From positions 102,644 to 166,643 of the forward strand of contig CAVPNJ010000012.1 in the NCBI GenBank assembly GCA_963706785.1: a stretch of DNA of 64,000 bases, in the 5' to 3' direction. This stretch comes from Pollutimonas sp963706785. Its GTDB lineage: Bacteria; Pseudomonadota; Gammaproteobacteria; Burkholderiales; Burkholderiaceae_B. Positions 25,014-33,310 of the stretch are shown piece after piece (the first letter of the stretch is position 1; each line of letters begins with the position of its first letter). The translations under genes and the position numbers were made by a program. Below the pieces are notes generated by a model that was not told the DNA's origin, searched no databases, and saw only the letters and a list, made by a program, of their open reading frames with translations.

Positions 25014-25838
25014 ATGGAAATAAGAAAGCTGACCGGCACCATTGGCGCGGAAATTTTGGGTATAGACGTGTCCAAACCCCTATCTGTCGCTACCCTTGCT
25101 GACGTTCGTCAGTGCCTGCTGGATCACTGCGTCATCTTCTTTCGCGACCAGGAGTTGACGAAGGAAGAGCACATCGCATTCGTGCGTCAGTTTGGAGAAA
25201 TCAGCACCAGTCCGGTATACAAGACGCTGGAATCTCATCCGCAAATCATGCCCGTCATTAAGGAGCCCACCGACACCGGGATTATCGGAGACACTTGGCA
25301 TACTGACGAAACCTATCAGGAAACCCCGCCCCTGGGCTCGGTGTTGTATGCGAGGCAAGTGCCAACTACCGGTGGAGACACCTTGTGGTGCAATCTTCAC
25401 CGCGCCTACGAAACGCTATCGGACAGCATGAAGGAGATGCTTGATGGAATGCAGGCAATCCATACGAACGAGTATTTAACTGGCAACATCGCTGCGCGCA
25501 ATGCAGGACGATCCACCAAATTGCTGGAAACCGTGAGCGTCAACCATGTTGTGCACCCGGTCGTGCGCACGCACGAAGAGACGGGACGCAAAGGCCTGTT
25601 CGTTAATCGTCCCTTCACCCTTGCATTCGAGGGGATGTCGCGCGAAGAAAGCCTTCCCTTGCTAAATTATCTCTACGAGCATAGCGCCAAGCCCGAAAAC
25701 ACCTGCCGCTTCCGGTGGAAGAAAGGCTCGATTGCTTTTTGGGACAATCGCAGCACCATGCACTACGCCATCAACGATTACCCGGGCGAACGGCGGGAAA
25801 TGCACCGCATCACCATACAGGGCAGCAAGCCTAGGTAA
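25014..25838 (+). CDS. TauD/TfdA-family Fe(II)/2-oxoglutarate dioxygenase
   Basis: This is a 274-residue enzyme close in length to TauD. It starts MEIRKLTGTIGAEILGIDVS. The HxD metal pair is in WHTDETYQETPP. The distal histidine and co-substrate arginine lie in FWDNRSTMHYAIN and RREMHRITIQG. A strong GGAGGAG box lies 5 bp upstream of the ATG. It diverges from a LysR regulator. Family members hydroxylate sulfonates, sulfates or phenoxyacids. No sulfonate ABC transporter is nearby, so taurine is not specially supported. Confidence 0.88.
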   Translation: MEIRKLTGTIGAEILGIDVSKPLSVATLADVRQCLLDHCVIFFRDQELTKEEHIAFVRQFGEISTSPVYKTLESHPQIMPVIKEPTDTGIIGDTWHTDETYQETPPLGSVLYARQVPTTGGDTLWCNLHRAYETLSDSMKEMLDGMQAIHTNEYLTGNIAARNAGRSTKLLETVSVNHVVHPVVRTHEETGRKGLFVNRPFTLAFEGMSREESLPLLNYLYEHSAKPENTCRFRWKKGSIAFWDNRSTMHYAINDYPGERREMHRITIQGSKPR

Positions 25839-25991
25839 CCATCGGCGTTCGCATTTCTCTACCACCCCGGGTCGGCATCCCGATGCCGGCGCAACGCGCT
25901 GCCGACCGAGCGAGCGTCATCGGTAGTAACAGTCTGGCCGGCATCGACGGGTGGCTACCTGCAGCCGACGATTCGCGAGCCCACGACAGAA

Positions 25992-26018
25992 CCGGCTTGG
26001 GATAACCGCCTAAGCCGG
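25992..26018 (+). terminator. Hairpin between dioxygenase and convergent membrane-protein gene
   Basis: CCGGCTTGGG (25992-26001) and CCTAAGCCGG (26009-26018) form a 10-bp stem with one G-U pair and a 7-nt loop. Only a short GTTTA follows. The position between convergent genes suits a terminator, but the T-tract is poor. Confidence 0.4.
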
Positions 26019-26071
26019 GTTTAGGCAATGTTGCGTTTGCGACTATGCGTATGGGGGCGGCTACTTCGCTT

Positions 26072-26428
26072 CTATGCAATTTCCCACGCCGCCGATGCCA
26101 GACCGACCAGAAGCATTACCGCTGAAGCCACAAACCATAAGACCGTTTGCCGGTATTCAGATTCTTCATCATCGATCAAGCGCAAGGACCGATATAGCGC
26201 GATGATTTGGAACACGATCGCAACGAACAGGGTAATCGCTGGAATGATGGACCGGAATGACCATTCTCCTGGTGCTTCAAGCGCCCAGAACCTAAGAAAA
26301 CTAAGTGAGAAGCCGAGCAAGACCGTGATGGCAGTGATAATTCCTTGCCGATATCCCAGTGGAAGGGGCTTCTTGTCCCGTTCTTTGGCCGGTGTTTCAT
26401 GGGTATTGATATTTTTGGGTTCTGGCAT
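26072..26428 (-). CDS. Small three-helix membrane protein of unknown function
   Basis: This is a 118-residue protein that I do not recognise. It has a charged, Pro-rich N-terminus (about 22 residues, no signal cleavage site). Hydrophobic helices lie near residues 27-48, 61-80 and 94-114, joined by an acidic loop containing DDEES. It resembles small inner-membrane proteins annotated as hypothetical in related genera. It stands alone, convergent with the dioxygenase gene and about 450 bp from the next gene on the other side. No function is suggested by context. Confidence 0.6.
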   Translation of the reverse strand: MPEPKNINTHETPAKERDKKPLPLGYRQGIITAITVLLGFSLSFLRFWALEAPGEWSFRSIIPAITLFVAIVFQIIALYRSLRLIDDEESEYRQTVLWFVASAVMLLVGLASAAWEIA

Positions 26429-26880
26429 CGCGCGTCTGACCCTTCCAAGAGTTGCTTAAAATTGATCCTGTGGCGCGGCGCTGAGACTGACCGTATCTAT
26501 TCGAGGAAAAGGGTATACAGCGCTGCGACGGTATCCCAGCAATCAGCACGCCTGCTATCAGTAGTTCAAAGCAGTCCTTGTCCATGGCTACTCAGACGGA
26601 TAAGGAAATTCAAGGGCGCATTTTCTCTAAAGGCCGGTGCCAGCATGCGACTATGGCCAGGCATGAGCGAGGCGCCATCGTAAGGAAGACATCGGCTAGG
26701 GAAATTCTATAAGGGTCTTTGCCTATGTATTAGGTGTATCGGACATGGTTTCCTTCCAGACGATATTCGAAAAAATAAGCATGGATCGTCCTTGCTGCAC
26801 TGCTCGATCAGCGTGAGCGAATCGGCGGATTGCTGACGGCATGGGCGCGATGCTTTCTTTAACTACAAAATAGGAATGAA
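26429..26880. other. 452-bp stretch without a convincing gene
   Basis: This region lies between the small membrane-protein gene (minus) and an SDR gene (plus). It contains a possible 42-codon frame from an ATG near 26583 (start MATQTDKEIQGRIF) without a visible ribosome site, which I do not call. The AT-rich last 60 bp probably hold the SDR promoter. I see no repeat or RNA structure. Confidence 0.4.
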
Positions 26881-27654
26881 ATGGATCTGAGATTGGCAGA
26901 TAAAGTAGCGATTGTGACCGGTGGCTCCGCCGGAATCGGCAAGGCCACCGCCCAGCGGCTGGCCGAGGAGGGTGCATGTGTTGTGATTGCAGCGCGTCGC
27001 AAAGAGCAACTGGATCGCGCGGTGGGGGAAATCGTTTCGGCGGGGGGCCGGGTCGTGGCGTTCGAGGCGGACGTAAGTCAACCTGAGCAATGTGTCGCCC
27101 TGGTCGAACAAACGTTGAGCACCTTCGGTCGCCTGGATATTCTTGTGAATAATGCCGGGACCTCAGCGCGATCCGCCTTTGAGAGCGTGACCGATGAGGC
27201 GTGGACCGCAGACTTTGAACTGAAGCTTTTTTCTGCGATACGCCTAGCCCGTCTGTCCATACCTCACATGAGAAAGCAGGGTGGCGGGCGGATCATCAAT
27301 ATAACGAACATAGGAGGTAAGCAGCCGGGAGCTGCATCCGTACCGACTTCCGTGACGCGCGCGGCCGGTTTAGCGCTCACCAAGGCGTTGTCTAAAGAAT
27401 TCGCACCGGAGGGCATCCTTGTAAATACGGTCTGCATTGGGCTCGTACGATCGCAGCAGCACGAAACGAAGGCACAAAATGCGGGGATACCGATAGAGAA
27501 GTTGTATGCCCAGTTGGCCGACAAAGTGCCGCTGGGTCGAGTTGGCCGAGCAGACGAAGTGGCAAATATGATTGCCTTCCTCGCATCGGAGGCGGCAAGT
27601 TTCATAACGGGAACCAGCATCAATCTTGATGGAGGTGCCTCTGCGGTGCTGTAG
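26881..27654 (+). CDS. SDR-fold protein lacking the usual Tyr-Lys catalytic pair
   Basis: This is a 257-residue SDR-fold protein. The Rossmann motif IVTGGSAGIGKATAQRL, NNAG in ILVNNAGTSARS and the C-terminal FITGTSINLDGG are all normal, so NAD(P) binding is likely. Where classical SDRs have Tyr-x-x-x-Lys before the long helix, this protein reads PTSVTRAAGLALTKAL, apparently replacing Tyr by Thr and Lys by Arg. Activity may use another mechanism or the protein may bind a ligand only. It is followed by a dehydrogenase remnant on the same strand. A weak AGGAAT element precedes the start. Confidence 0.85.
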   Translation: MDLRLADKVAIVTGGSAGIGKATAQRLAEEGACVVIAARRKEQLDRAVGEIVSAGGRVVAFEADVSQPEQCVALVEQTLSTFGRLDILVNNAGTSARSAFESVTDEAWTADFELKLFSAIRLARLSIPHMRKQGGGRIINITNIGGKQPGAASVPTSVTRAAGLALTKALSKEFAPEGILVNTVCIGLVRSQQHETKAQNAGIPIEKLYAQLADKVPLGRVGRADEVANMIAFLASEAASFITGTSINLDGGASAVL

Positions 27655-27671
27655 CGGGGTTCGATCAATAT

Positions 27672-27980
27672 CAAGCGCTCGAGACTTGCGGTTTTGATTT
27701 GGTACTCGATGGCGCCGGACCGCAGTGGATAAACGAAGTCATAGAATTCACCGCAGGAAAAGGCATAAATGTGGCTATTGACCAGGTGGCAGGCGGCAAC
27801 TTCAATCGGCTATTGGAAGTTGCCGCAGTTTGCGGTCGCATCGTCAATGTAGGTCGATTGGGCGGAGCCACAGGCGCATTCGACTTTGAGCTTCATGCGC
27901 AGAAACGCATTGCTTATACCGGCGTCACCTTCCGCACTCGAACGGTTGAAGAAGTTCGGGAGTTACGGGGGACGACCTAG
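27672..27980 (+). pseudogene. Remnant of a zinc-type/quinone-type alcohol dehydrogenase
   Basis: About 100 codons in one frame match the cofactor domain of MDR dehydrogenases: GFDLVLDG, then INVAIDQVAGGNFNRLLEVA and GRIVNVGRLGGATGAFDFEL. Both the N-terminal catalytic domain and the last strands are absent, and the frame ends at a TAG. No start codon or ribosome site precedes it. It follows the SDR gene after 17 bp, so a deletion probably joined the two. Confidence 0.7.
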
Positions 27981-28100
27981 TCCGCCCTGGCGGCACCTAC
28001 GAGCCGGATGTTCGCGGACGCGAGCGCGCTGCAGCGCAGGCTGCAGCCTTGGGCGCAGGGGCAAGACCAGATCTGCCTCGGCTGGCTCCGCAGGCCGGAA

Positions 28101-28397
28101 TCAAAGCGCCGCATAACCAGCCTTGCGTTGACTTCGCACTGCAAGGATAAAGACGATGTCAACTTCGACCACATAACGATACAACGCCATATAGCCGTGC
28201 GAACGACGCCCAATCACCAATTCTCGCATATCGTTCTTGACCGGGCGGCCGATCAAGGGGTTATGCTCCAGCACGTCGATCGCCTTAATGATCTCTTGAA
28301 TTCGCAGGGCTGGATTCTCGACCTTATACTCGACCAAATTGCTAAGTATGCGGTCGAAATCCTCCACTACCTCCGGAGCCAATTCAATACGTGTCAT
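28101..28397 (-). CDS. ParE/RelE-family toxin
   Basis: This is a 98-residue protein of the ParE/RelE fold. It starts MTRIELAPEVVEDFDRILSN, has the central NPLIGRPVKNDMRELVIGRR strand region and ends with the YRYVVEVDIVFILAVRSQR strands typical of the family. Such toxins inhibit gyrase (ParE) or cleave mRNA on ribosomes (RelE). The helix-rich N-terminus and missing catalytic His/Tyr pattern favour ParE-like, tentatively. Its start overlaps the upstream antitoxin gene by 4 bp. Confidence 0.85.
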   Translation of the reverse strand: MTRIELAPEVVEDFDRILSNLVEYKVENPALRIQEIIKAIDVLEHNPLIGRPVKNDMRELVIGRRSHGYMALYRYVVEVDIVFILAVRSQRKAGYAAL

Positions 28398-28684
28398 TCT
28401 CGGCGCGCCAACTTTCGGGCCGCCGGCTGCTTTATCACTTTGCCGGCAAGTCGGTCTTGCAGGTAGCCACGCATTTCTTCCCAGGAAATGGTTTTTCCGG
28501 ACGCGACGATACCTGCGTAGCGATTCTCAGAAACGGCTTCGAAATCGGCACGCGCTTCTGCCCGCTCTGCCTTTTCCGCAATGGCTTCGATGATAAAGGC
28601 GTGAGCCGTTGTACCGGACCGTTTGGCTGCCGCTGCAACACGGGCTTTCAAGTCTTCGGGCAAACGTATGGTGGTCGTCGGCAT
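28394..28684 (-). CDS. Ribbon-helix-helix antitoxin
   Basis: This is a 96-residue protein. The first 45 residues form a ribbon-helix-helix domain (MPTTTIRLPEDLKARVAAAA, then SGTTAHAFIIEAIAEKAERA). The Ala/Arg-rich C-terminal tail would bind the toxin. The ATG at 28684 follows GGAG by 8 bp; an in-frame TTG at 28696 is part of that ribosome site. It overlaps the ParE-like gene by 4 bp. A perfect 10-bp inverted repeat lies 31 bp upstream and is probably its own operator. Confidence 0.85.
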   Translation of the reverse strand: MPTTTIRLPEDLKARVAAAAKRSGTTAHAFIIEAIAEKAERAEARADFEAVSENRYAGIVASGKTISWEEMRGYLQDRLAGKVIKQPAARKLARRE

Positions 28685-28715
28685 GGCCGTCTCCAAAGAT
28701 TAACGCTATCACGCC

Positions 28716-28739
28716 AATGTAGCACGCAGGTGCTACATT
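28716..28739. promoter_or_regulatory. Perfect inverted repeat, probable antitoxin operator
   Basis: AATGTAGCAC (28716-28725) and GTGCTACATT (28730-28739) are exact inverted repeats around GCAG, just upstream of the antitoxin start. Ribbon-helix-helix antitoxins bind such palindromes for autoregulation. The core half-site TGTAGCAC is a good candidate recognition sequence. Confidence 0.65.
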
Positions 28740-28960
28740 TATCTGTATCTCATCTCTTATTGGAAACTGGCAACAATGTAACGTAAGAAGATCAGTCGGC
28801 ACCAATCACTTAACAGGCCGGCAAGATCAATCTCCGACAGACCTTTGTCCAACCTGGCTGTAGTAATAGTATTCGTTTGCCTTTTCGGACAGACTTATCC
28901 ATATTTTCAATGTTTGAGAAAGTACATAGGAAACGAAGATCTGCGCAGAACGAACTTTCC

Positions 28961-29329
28961 TTACCTGTGTCCGGTTCCGTCGGTTAGAAACCAGGATGCC
29001 AACAGGTTGAACTTCGATGCCTGCTCCATATGAGGAACATGTCCGCACTGGCTGGAGACGTGCATATCCGCATTAGGGATCAATGTTGCGACACGGAGGC
29101 CTAAGTCTAATGGCACGACACGGTCGTCTTGGCCCCAGAAGATAAGTGTAGGTACGTCTATCTCCGGCAGCCTTGCACTCACGTCCGGATATTGCACTGG
29201 ATTCGCACGAATACTTTCGCAGTAGCTTTCGATATGATCGATTCGCATCATAGCGGCTTCAAATCGGTCCTGGACGCTCTCCTCCGTTATCGCGGTCTGA
29301 CGGCGTGCGTCCCCAAGGGTTGTTGCAGG
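28961..29329 (-). pseudogene. C-terminal remnant of an alpha/beta hydrolase
   Basis: One frame from an upstream TAG (29330-29332) to the stop at 28961 encodes about 120 residues that match the end of meta-cleavage-type alpha/beta hydrolases. EESVQDRFEAA is a cap-domain piece. VPTLIFWGQDDRVVP carries the acid residue, and the His region follows in SSQCGHVPHMEQ. The nucleophile Ser region and first half of the fold are missing. The first ATG in frame is internal to the conserved region. It lies near other remnants, consistent with local decay. Confidence 0.7.
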
Positions 29330-29530
29330 CTATGCTAAAAGCTCTTCGGCGTATTTACCCACAAGAGTATGGTCGCCTGTTGACCGGCGGAGCGCCATGA
29401 TATTGAAACAATAAAGATGAATGGGAGAGCATTACCTATCGGCGTTAACCCCTATGTTTGATTGGCGATGATTAAGCGCCTAACGATCGTGAGATCATTG
29501 CTGACGGTTCGTTCTAATTTGGAGAATATG

Positions 29531-30352
29531 ATGTCCAGATTGACAGCAATTCAGAAGCGCAAGGCGTTTCAGCAACTTCATCGCGCAGGCTGTTTCGTCA
29601 TGCCTAATCCCTGGGATGCTGGTAGCGCGAAGGCGCTGGCAGGCATGGGCTTTAAAGCATTAGCGACGACTAGTTCAGGGCACGCGTGGTCCAACGGACG
29701 GGCTGACGGCCACCTATCGCGGTCGGAAGTGATTGCGCATATGCGTGCTATGGTGGAAGCGGTTGACCTACCCATTAACGCCGATTTCGAAAGTGGATTT
29801 GCCGACACGGTAAGTGAACTGGAAGAAAGTGTGCACCTGGCTGTCGAGACAGGCGTGGCCGGACTCTCCATCGAAGACTCGACGCGAGACTCCCAAACGC
29901 CGCTGATGACATTGGACGACGCAGCAACGCGGATCAGTGCGGCCCGTTCGGCCATCGACAGGATAGGCGGCGACACGCTGCTGGTTGGACGCGCAGAGAA
30001 TTTTTTTGTTGGTGTGCCTGATTTGGACGACGCCATTGCTCGCCTGAAAGCATATGCGGATGCCGGCGCGGATTGCCTTTATGCGCCTGGGCTGCGAACT
30101 CGCGAACAAATTAAAGTGGTTGTCGCGGCTGTTGCGCCAAAGCCGGTAAATGTGCTGATAGGCTGGGATAGTGACTTGACTGTCAAAGACCTTGCAGAGC
30201 TAGGCGTCAGACGTATTAGCGTTGGCGGCGCTCTAGCGCGCACGGCATGGAGCGGCTTTCTTCAGGCGGCCCGAACCATTTCCGAGCAAGGTCGGTTCGA
30301 TTGTCTTTCTGGCGCGGTCAGTGGCGCTGAGTTAAATGATCTGTTCGAGTAA
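29531..30352 (+). CDS. Isocitrate lyase/PEP mutase-superfamily protein
   Basis: This is a 273-residue barrel protein of the ICL/PEP-mutase superfamily. Family marks are VMPNPWDAGSAKALAGMGF near residue 22, the metal-site strand INADFESGF and the GLSIEDSTRD strand. The catalytic KKCGH loop of isocitrate lyase is absent, so it is in the phosphonomutase/oxaloacetate-hydrolase-like branch. I chose ATG 29531, six bases after GGAG; ATG 29528 is equally in frame. It is a lone gene with no partner that would fix the substrate. Confidence 0.85.
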   Translation: MSRLTAIQKRKAFQQLHRAGCFVMPNPWDAGSAKALAGMGFKALATTSSGHAWSNGRADGHLSRSEVIAHMRAMVEAVDLPINADFESGFADTVSELEESVHLAVETGVAGLSIEDSTRDSQTPLMTLDDAATRISAARSAIDRIGGDTLLVGRAENFFVGVPDLDDAIARLKAYADAGADCLYAPGLRTREQIKVVVAAVAPKPVNVLIGWDSDLTVKDLAELGVRRISVGGALARTAWSGFLQAARTISEQGRFDCLSGAVSGAELNDLFE

Positions 30353-30493
30353 TCCGTTCCATCCAAAGTGCCAAGGACAAGCTCGTGGGGGTACGACTAT
30401 AGTGGCGAAATTGTCCGAAGCAAAGAGCGATAAGGGCCGATGTGGCAGCCGTCGGTCGATTCAATATAATGCACGTGCTCGTAATACTCTGAT

Positions 30494-31340
30494 ATGAATA
30501 CTCTTTTGCTGGTAGGCGGAGACTTGTGTGAACGGACAGCGAAGTTGCTGGATCCGGCCCATTGGAAGTGCATCGGACTGCGCCGCAGTCCGATGCGTCC
30601 AAGCCCCGAAAGCACGATTTCCTGGTGCCAGGCCGATCTACTGAGCCAGGAAAGCCTGTCATTTCTGCGCGATGACGAATTCTCTGAGATCAGCCATATT
30701 CTGTATGCGCCATCGCCTGACAGCAGGACAATGGCCCACTACGCCGGGGTTTACTCAATTGGGCTCCCGAGGCTGCTGAGCAGCCTGCCATCCCATTGCC
30801 TGAACCGGCTACAGCGCTGCGTATTGGTGGGTTCTTCTGCCGTCTGGGGGCCTTCCGACGATTGGGTAGATGAGAATACTCCCGTCGAGCAGACGGGTTT
30901 TCGCGCTAGGTCGCTACTGGAAGCCGAAGCTGCACTACATGCCTTGCTGTCGCCCGGCGCAGGCGTCGCGCTGCGTTTGTCGGGTTTATACGGCCCCCAG
31001 CGGCTGCGCTTGCTCAAAGGGTTGCAGGCGGGGACGATCACGGCGCCTGACGGACCCGGCCATTGGGCGAATCGCATTCATATCGACGATGCAGCGCGGG
31101 CTTGCGCACACCTGCTGGCCATGGCTGATCCCCAGCCACTTTATATAGGAACGGACGATCATCCGCTGACCAACAGCGGAACTGTACGACGCACTGGCAC
31201 GGCTGGCGGGCGTTCCTTCACCTGCCCGGAGGCCGCAGGCACCTAGCGGCAAACGGTTGTCGAACGCACGGCTTCGCGCCAGCGGCTGGACACCCATGTG
31301 GCCCAATGCGCTGGAGTGGTATGCAGCGCATCTAGCCTGA
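30494..31340 (+). pseudogene. Frameshifted NAD-dependent epimerase/YeeZ-like gene
   Basis: The frame from 30494 gives a Rossmann-type epimerase relative (MNTLLLVGGDLCERTAKLL, LVGSSAVWGPSDDWVDENTP, LRLSGLYGPQR, NRIHIDDAARAC) through DDHPL near 31168. It then runs out of family sequence to a stop at 31246. The next frame resumes the expected C-terminus at once: AELYDALARLAGVPSPARRP, then RLRASGWTPMWPNALEWYAA, ending TGA 31338-31340. Dropping one base, for example the A at 31169, restores a 281-residue product. The rest looks undamaged. Confidence 0.8.
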
Positions 31341-31470
31341 ACAAAGGCAGAGACATTTCAAATGGTGCACGCCTTTGGAGCGAGCAGGAAGTGGATTAAC
31401 TGGATGCATTCGCCGGCGTCGCAGCCAACTGGGAATGCCCTTCGGCTTCAAGACGGTACAAACCGGTCCG

Positions 31471-32352
31471 TTATGAAAATGGCAGGCCGCGAATGATGCG
31501 ACAAGTCTCGAGCGTCAGGCGGCTGATCGGCCGGGACTTCGATAAGGCGAGGAACAGGTCATTCGAAACCGTCGGATGAGTCAGTTCCGCGACTTGTATG
31601 CCGCTGTCGGGCGACTTTAGCGTCAAGGCACTTTTTGGGATGATGGAGCAGGCTACGCCGCTTTCCACGACCCTTAGGGCAGTTTGTACCGCGCCCACTT
31701 CGGCAACGATATTGAGCTTACCCCCATTCGCAGCCAGCGCCTCATCGACGAGATTGCGTATCGGTTTTGAGGTTGAAGGCAGCACCAGCTCGAATTCCTG
31801 CAGTGACTCGTACTTAAGCGTCGGAGGCAGGCTCACATGTCGGGGCGCCACCAAGACAAGGGTGTCCTGGTGCAGACGCTCGTAGGAAAGCAACGGTGTA
31901 GGTTTTGGCGCAAATAGCAGGGCAACGTCGCTGATGCCGTCAATCAGGTTGTCGCGCAGATAGGGGCTTAAGCCCTCGACAACGGAAATCTTTGCGTAGG
32001 GAAGCGCCTTCCTGAACGCGAGAATTAGCGGCACGGCAAGGACAACTGCCAGACGATTGGGCATGCCAACGATGATCGTTCCCGTAGGTTCGTCGCGTAA
32101 TTCCTTGAGCTCGAAGCTCGCCTGTGCGGCGCTATTCAGCATGGTCCGTGCATGCCCTAGCAGGGTGGTTCCCGCAGCAGTGGGCAGCACGCCTCGTCCT
32201 GTGCGCTCAAAAAGCTTCTGCCCCAGTTCCTGTTCTAGCAGATTGATTTGGCGACTAACACTGGGCTGCGACAGATTGAGCGCCGCTGCGGCCTTGCTAA
32301 AGCTGCCTTCCTCTACTACGCGGGCAAAGTATTCGAGTTGCTTTAGATCCAT
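31471..32352 (-). CDS. LysR-family transcriptional regulator
   Basis: This is a 293-residue LysR protein starting MDLKQLEYFARVVEEGSFSK with recognition helix LNLSQPSVSRQINLLEQELG. The effector domain contains GTIIVGMPNRLAVVLAVPLI. It is closest in style to the Nac/Cbl-like group. It diverges from the six-gene catabolic operon starting at 32470, with 117 bp between the genes, and is the obvious regulator of it. The inducer is unknown. Confidence 0.9.
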   Translation of the reverse strand: MDLKQLEYFARVVEEGSFSKAAAALNLSQPSVSRQINLLEQELGQKLFERTGRGVLPTAAGTTLLGHARTMLNSAAQASFELKELRDEPTGTIIVGMPNRLAVVLAVPLILAFRKALPYAKISVVEGLSPYLRDNLIDGISDVALLFAPKPTPLLSYERLHQDTLVLVAPRHVSLPPTLKYESLQEFELVLPSTSKPIRNLVDEALAANGGKLNIVAEVGAVQTALRVVESGVACSIIPKSALTLKSPDSGIQVAELTHPTVSNDLFLALSKSRPISRLTLETCRIIRGLPFS

Positions 32353-32469
32353 AGAATAAACGTATAGGTGATATAGGAGGTATTGAGTTTATCTTTTACT
32401 ACACCTTTGGCACACTTGCCCCATGGTCGGGTTCAACAGCCCGGTAAATGAAATGACATGGAGTTGCTG

Positions 32470-33267
32470 ATGCGCAGATTTGAATCCCGGGTGGCAATTG
32501 TCACCGGAGCCGGTTGTGTGGGGGAAGGCTGGGGCAATGGTCGCGCCATGGCGGTGCGCCTGGCAGAAGAGGGCGCCAAGGTTTTGGCCGTTGACCGCGA
32601 TGAGGCGCGTCTTGAAGAGACGCTCGAGCGAGCCGGCGACGCGGCGGGCGCCATACGAACGTTCCAGTGTGACGTCACCAGCGCCTCCAGCGTGGCTGCA
32701 ATGGTCAAGGCCTGCGTCGACGCCTTTGGTCCCCCGGACATTCTCATAAATAACGTGGGCGGCTCTGCTGCCGGAGGTCCCATCGAGCTGGATGAAGAGG
32801 TCTGGGATAGCCAAGTGGATCTAAACCTAAAAAGTGTGTTCCTCACTTGCAAGCACGTCCTGCCACATATGGTCGAGCGCAAGACCGGAGCCATCGTCAA
32901 CGTATCCTCGACCTCGGGCCTGCGCTGGACGGGAAGCGCGCAGGTCGCCTATGCGGCCACAAAGGCAGGCGTGATTCACCTTTCGCGGGTCGTGGCGGTA
33001 CAGCACGCCGCCGATGGTGTGCGGGTCAATTCCGTCGTTCCAGGGCAGCTTCATACCCCTATGGTGGAGGTTCGCTTGGCCAAGCAGCGTACCGGCGGCG
33101 ATGTGGACGCTTTGCTCGCATCGAGGCTCAAGCGCATACCGCTAGGGTTTATGGGTGATGGCCGTGACACTGCCGGCGCAGCGTTATTCCTGGCAAGCGA
33201 TGACGCCCGCTTCATTACCGGAACAGAAATCGTGGTCGACGGCGGCATGACTGCACGCTGCGACTGA
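32470..33267 (+). CDS. SDR-family oxidoreductase
   Basis: This is a 265-residue SDR. The cofactor motif is the extended form IVTGAGCVGEGWGNGRAMAV. NNVG replaces NNAG, the active-site Ser lies in VNVSSTSGL, and Tyr/Lys are in VAYAATKAGV. The ATG at 32470 lies 6 bp after GGAG; the ATG at 32458 would add MELL. It is the first gene of the LysR-linked operon. It probably oxidises a hydroxylated intermediate made from, or imported as, the receptor ligand. Confidence 0.88.
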   Translation: MRRFESRVAIVTGAGCVGEGWGNGRAMAVRLAEEGAKVLAVDRDEARLEETLERAGDAAGAIRTFQCDVTSASSVAAMVKACVDAFGPPDILINNVGGSAAGGPIELDEEVWDSQVDLNLKSVFLTCKHVLPHMVERKTGAIVNVSSTSGLRWTGSAQVAYAATKAGVIHLSRVVAVQHAADGVRVNSVVPGQLHTPMVEVRLAKQRTGGDVDALLASRLKRIPLGFMGDGRDTAGAALFLASDDARFITGTEIVVDGGMTARCD

Positions 33268-33310
33268 CGGCAACCCAAATATTTTCAGTCTGATTATTAC
33301 GGAGACGAGA

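Noticed and set aside
26583..26711. 42-codon frame starting MATQTDKEIQ
   Set aside because: No Shine-Dalgarno sequence and no recognisable feature; kept only as a remark in the gap entry.
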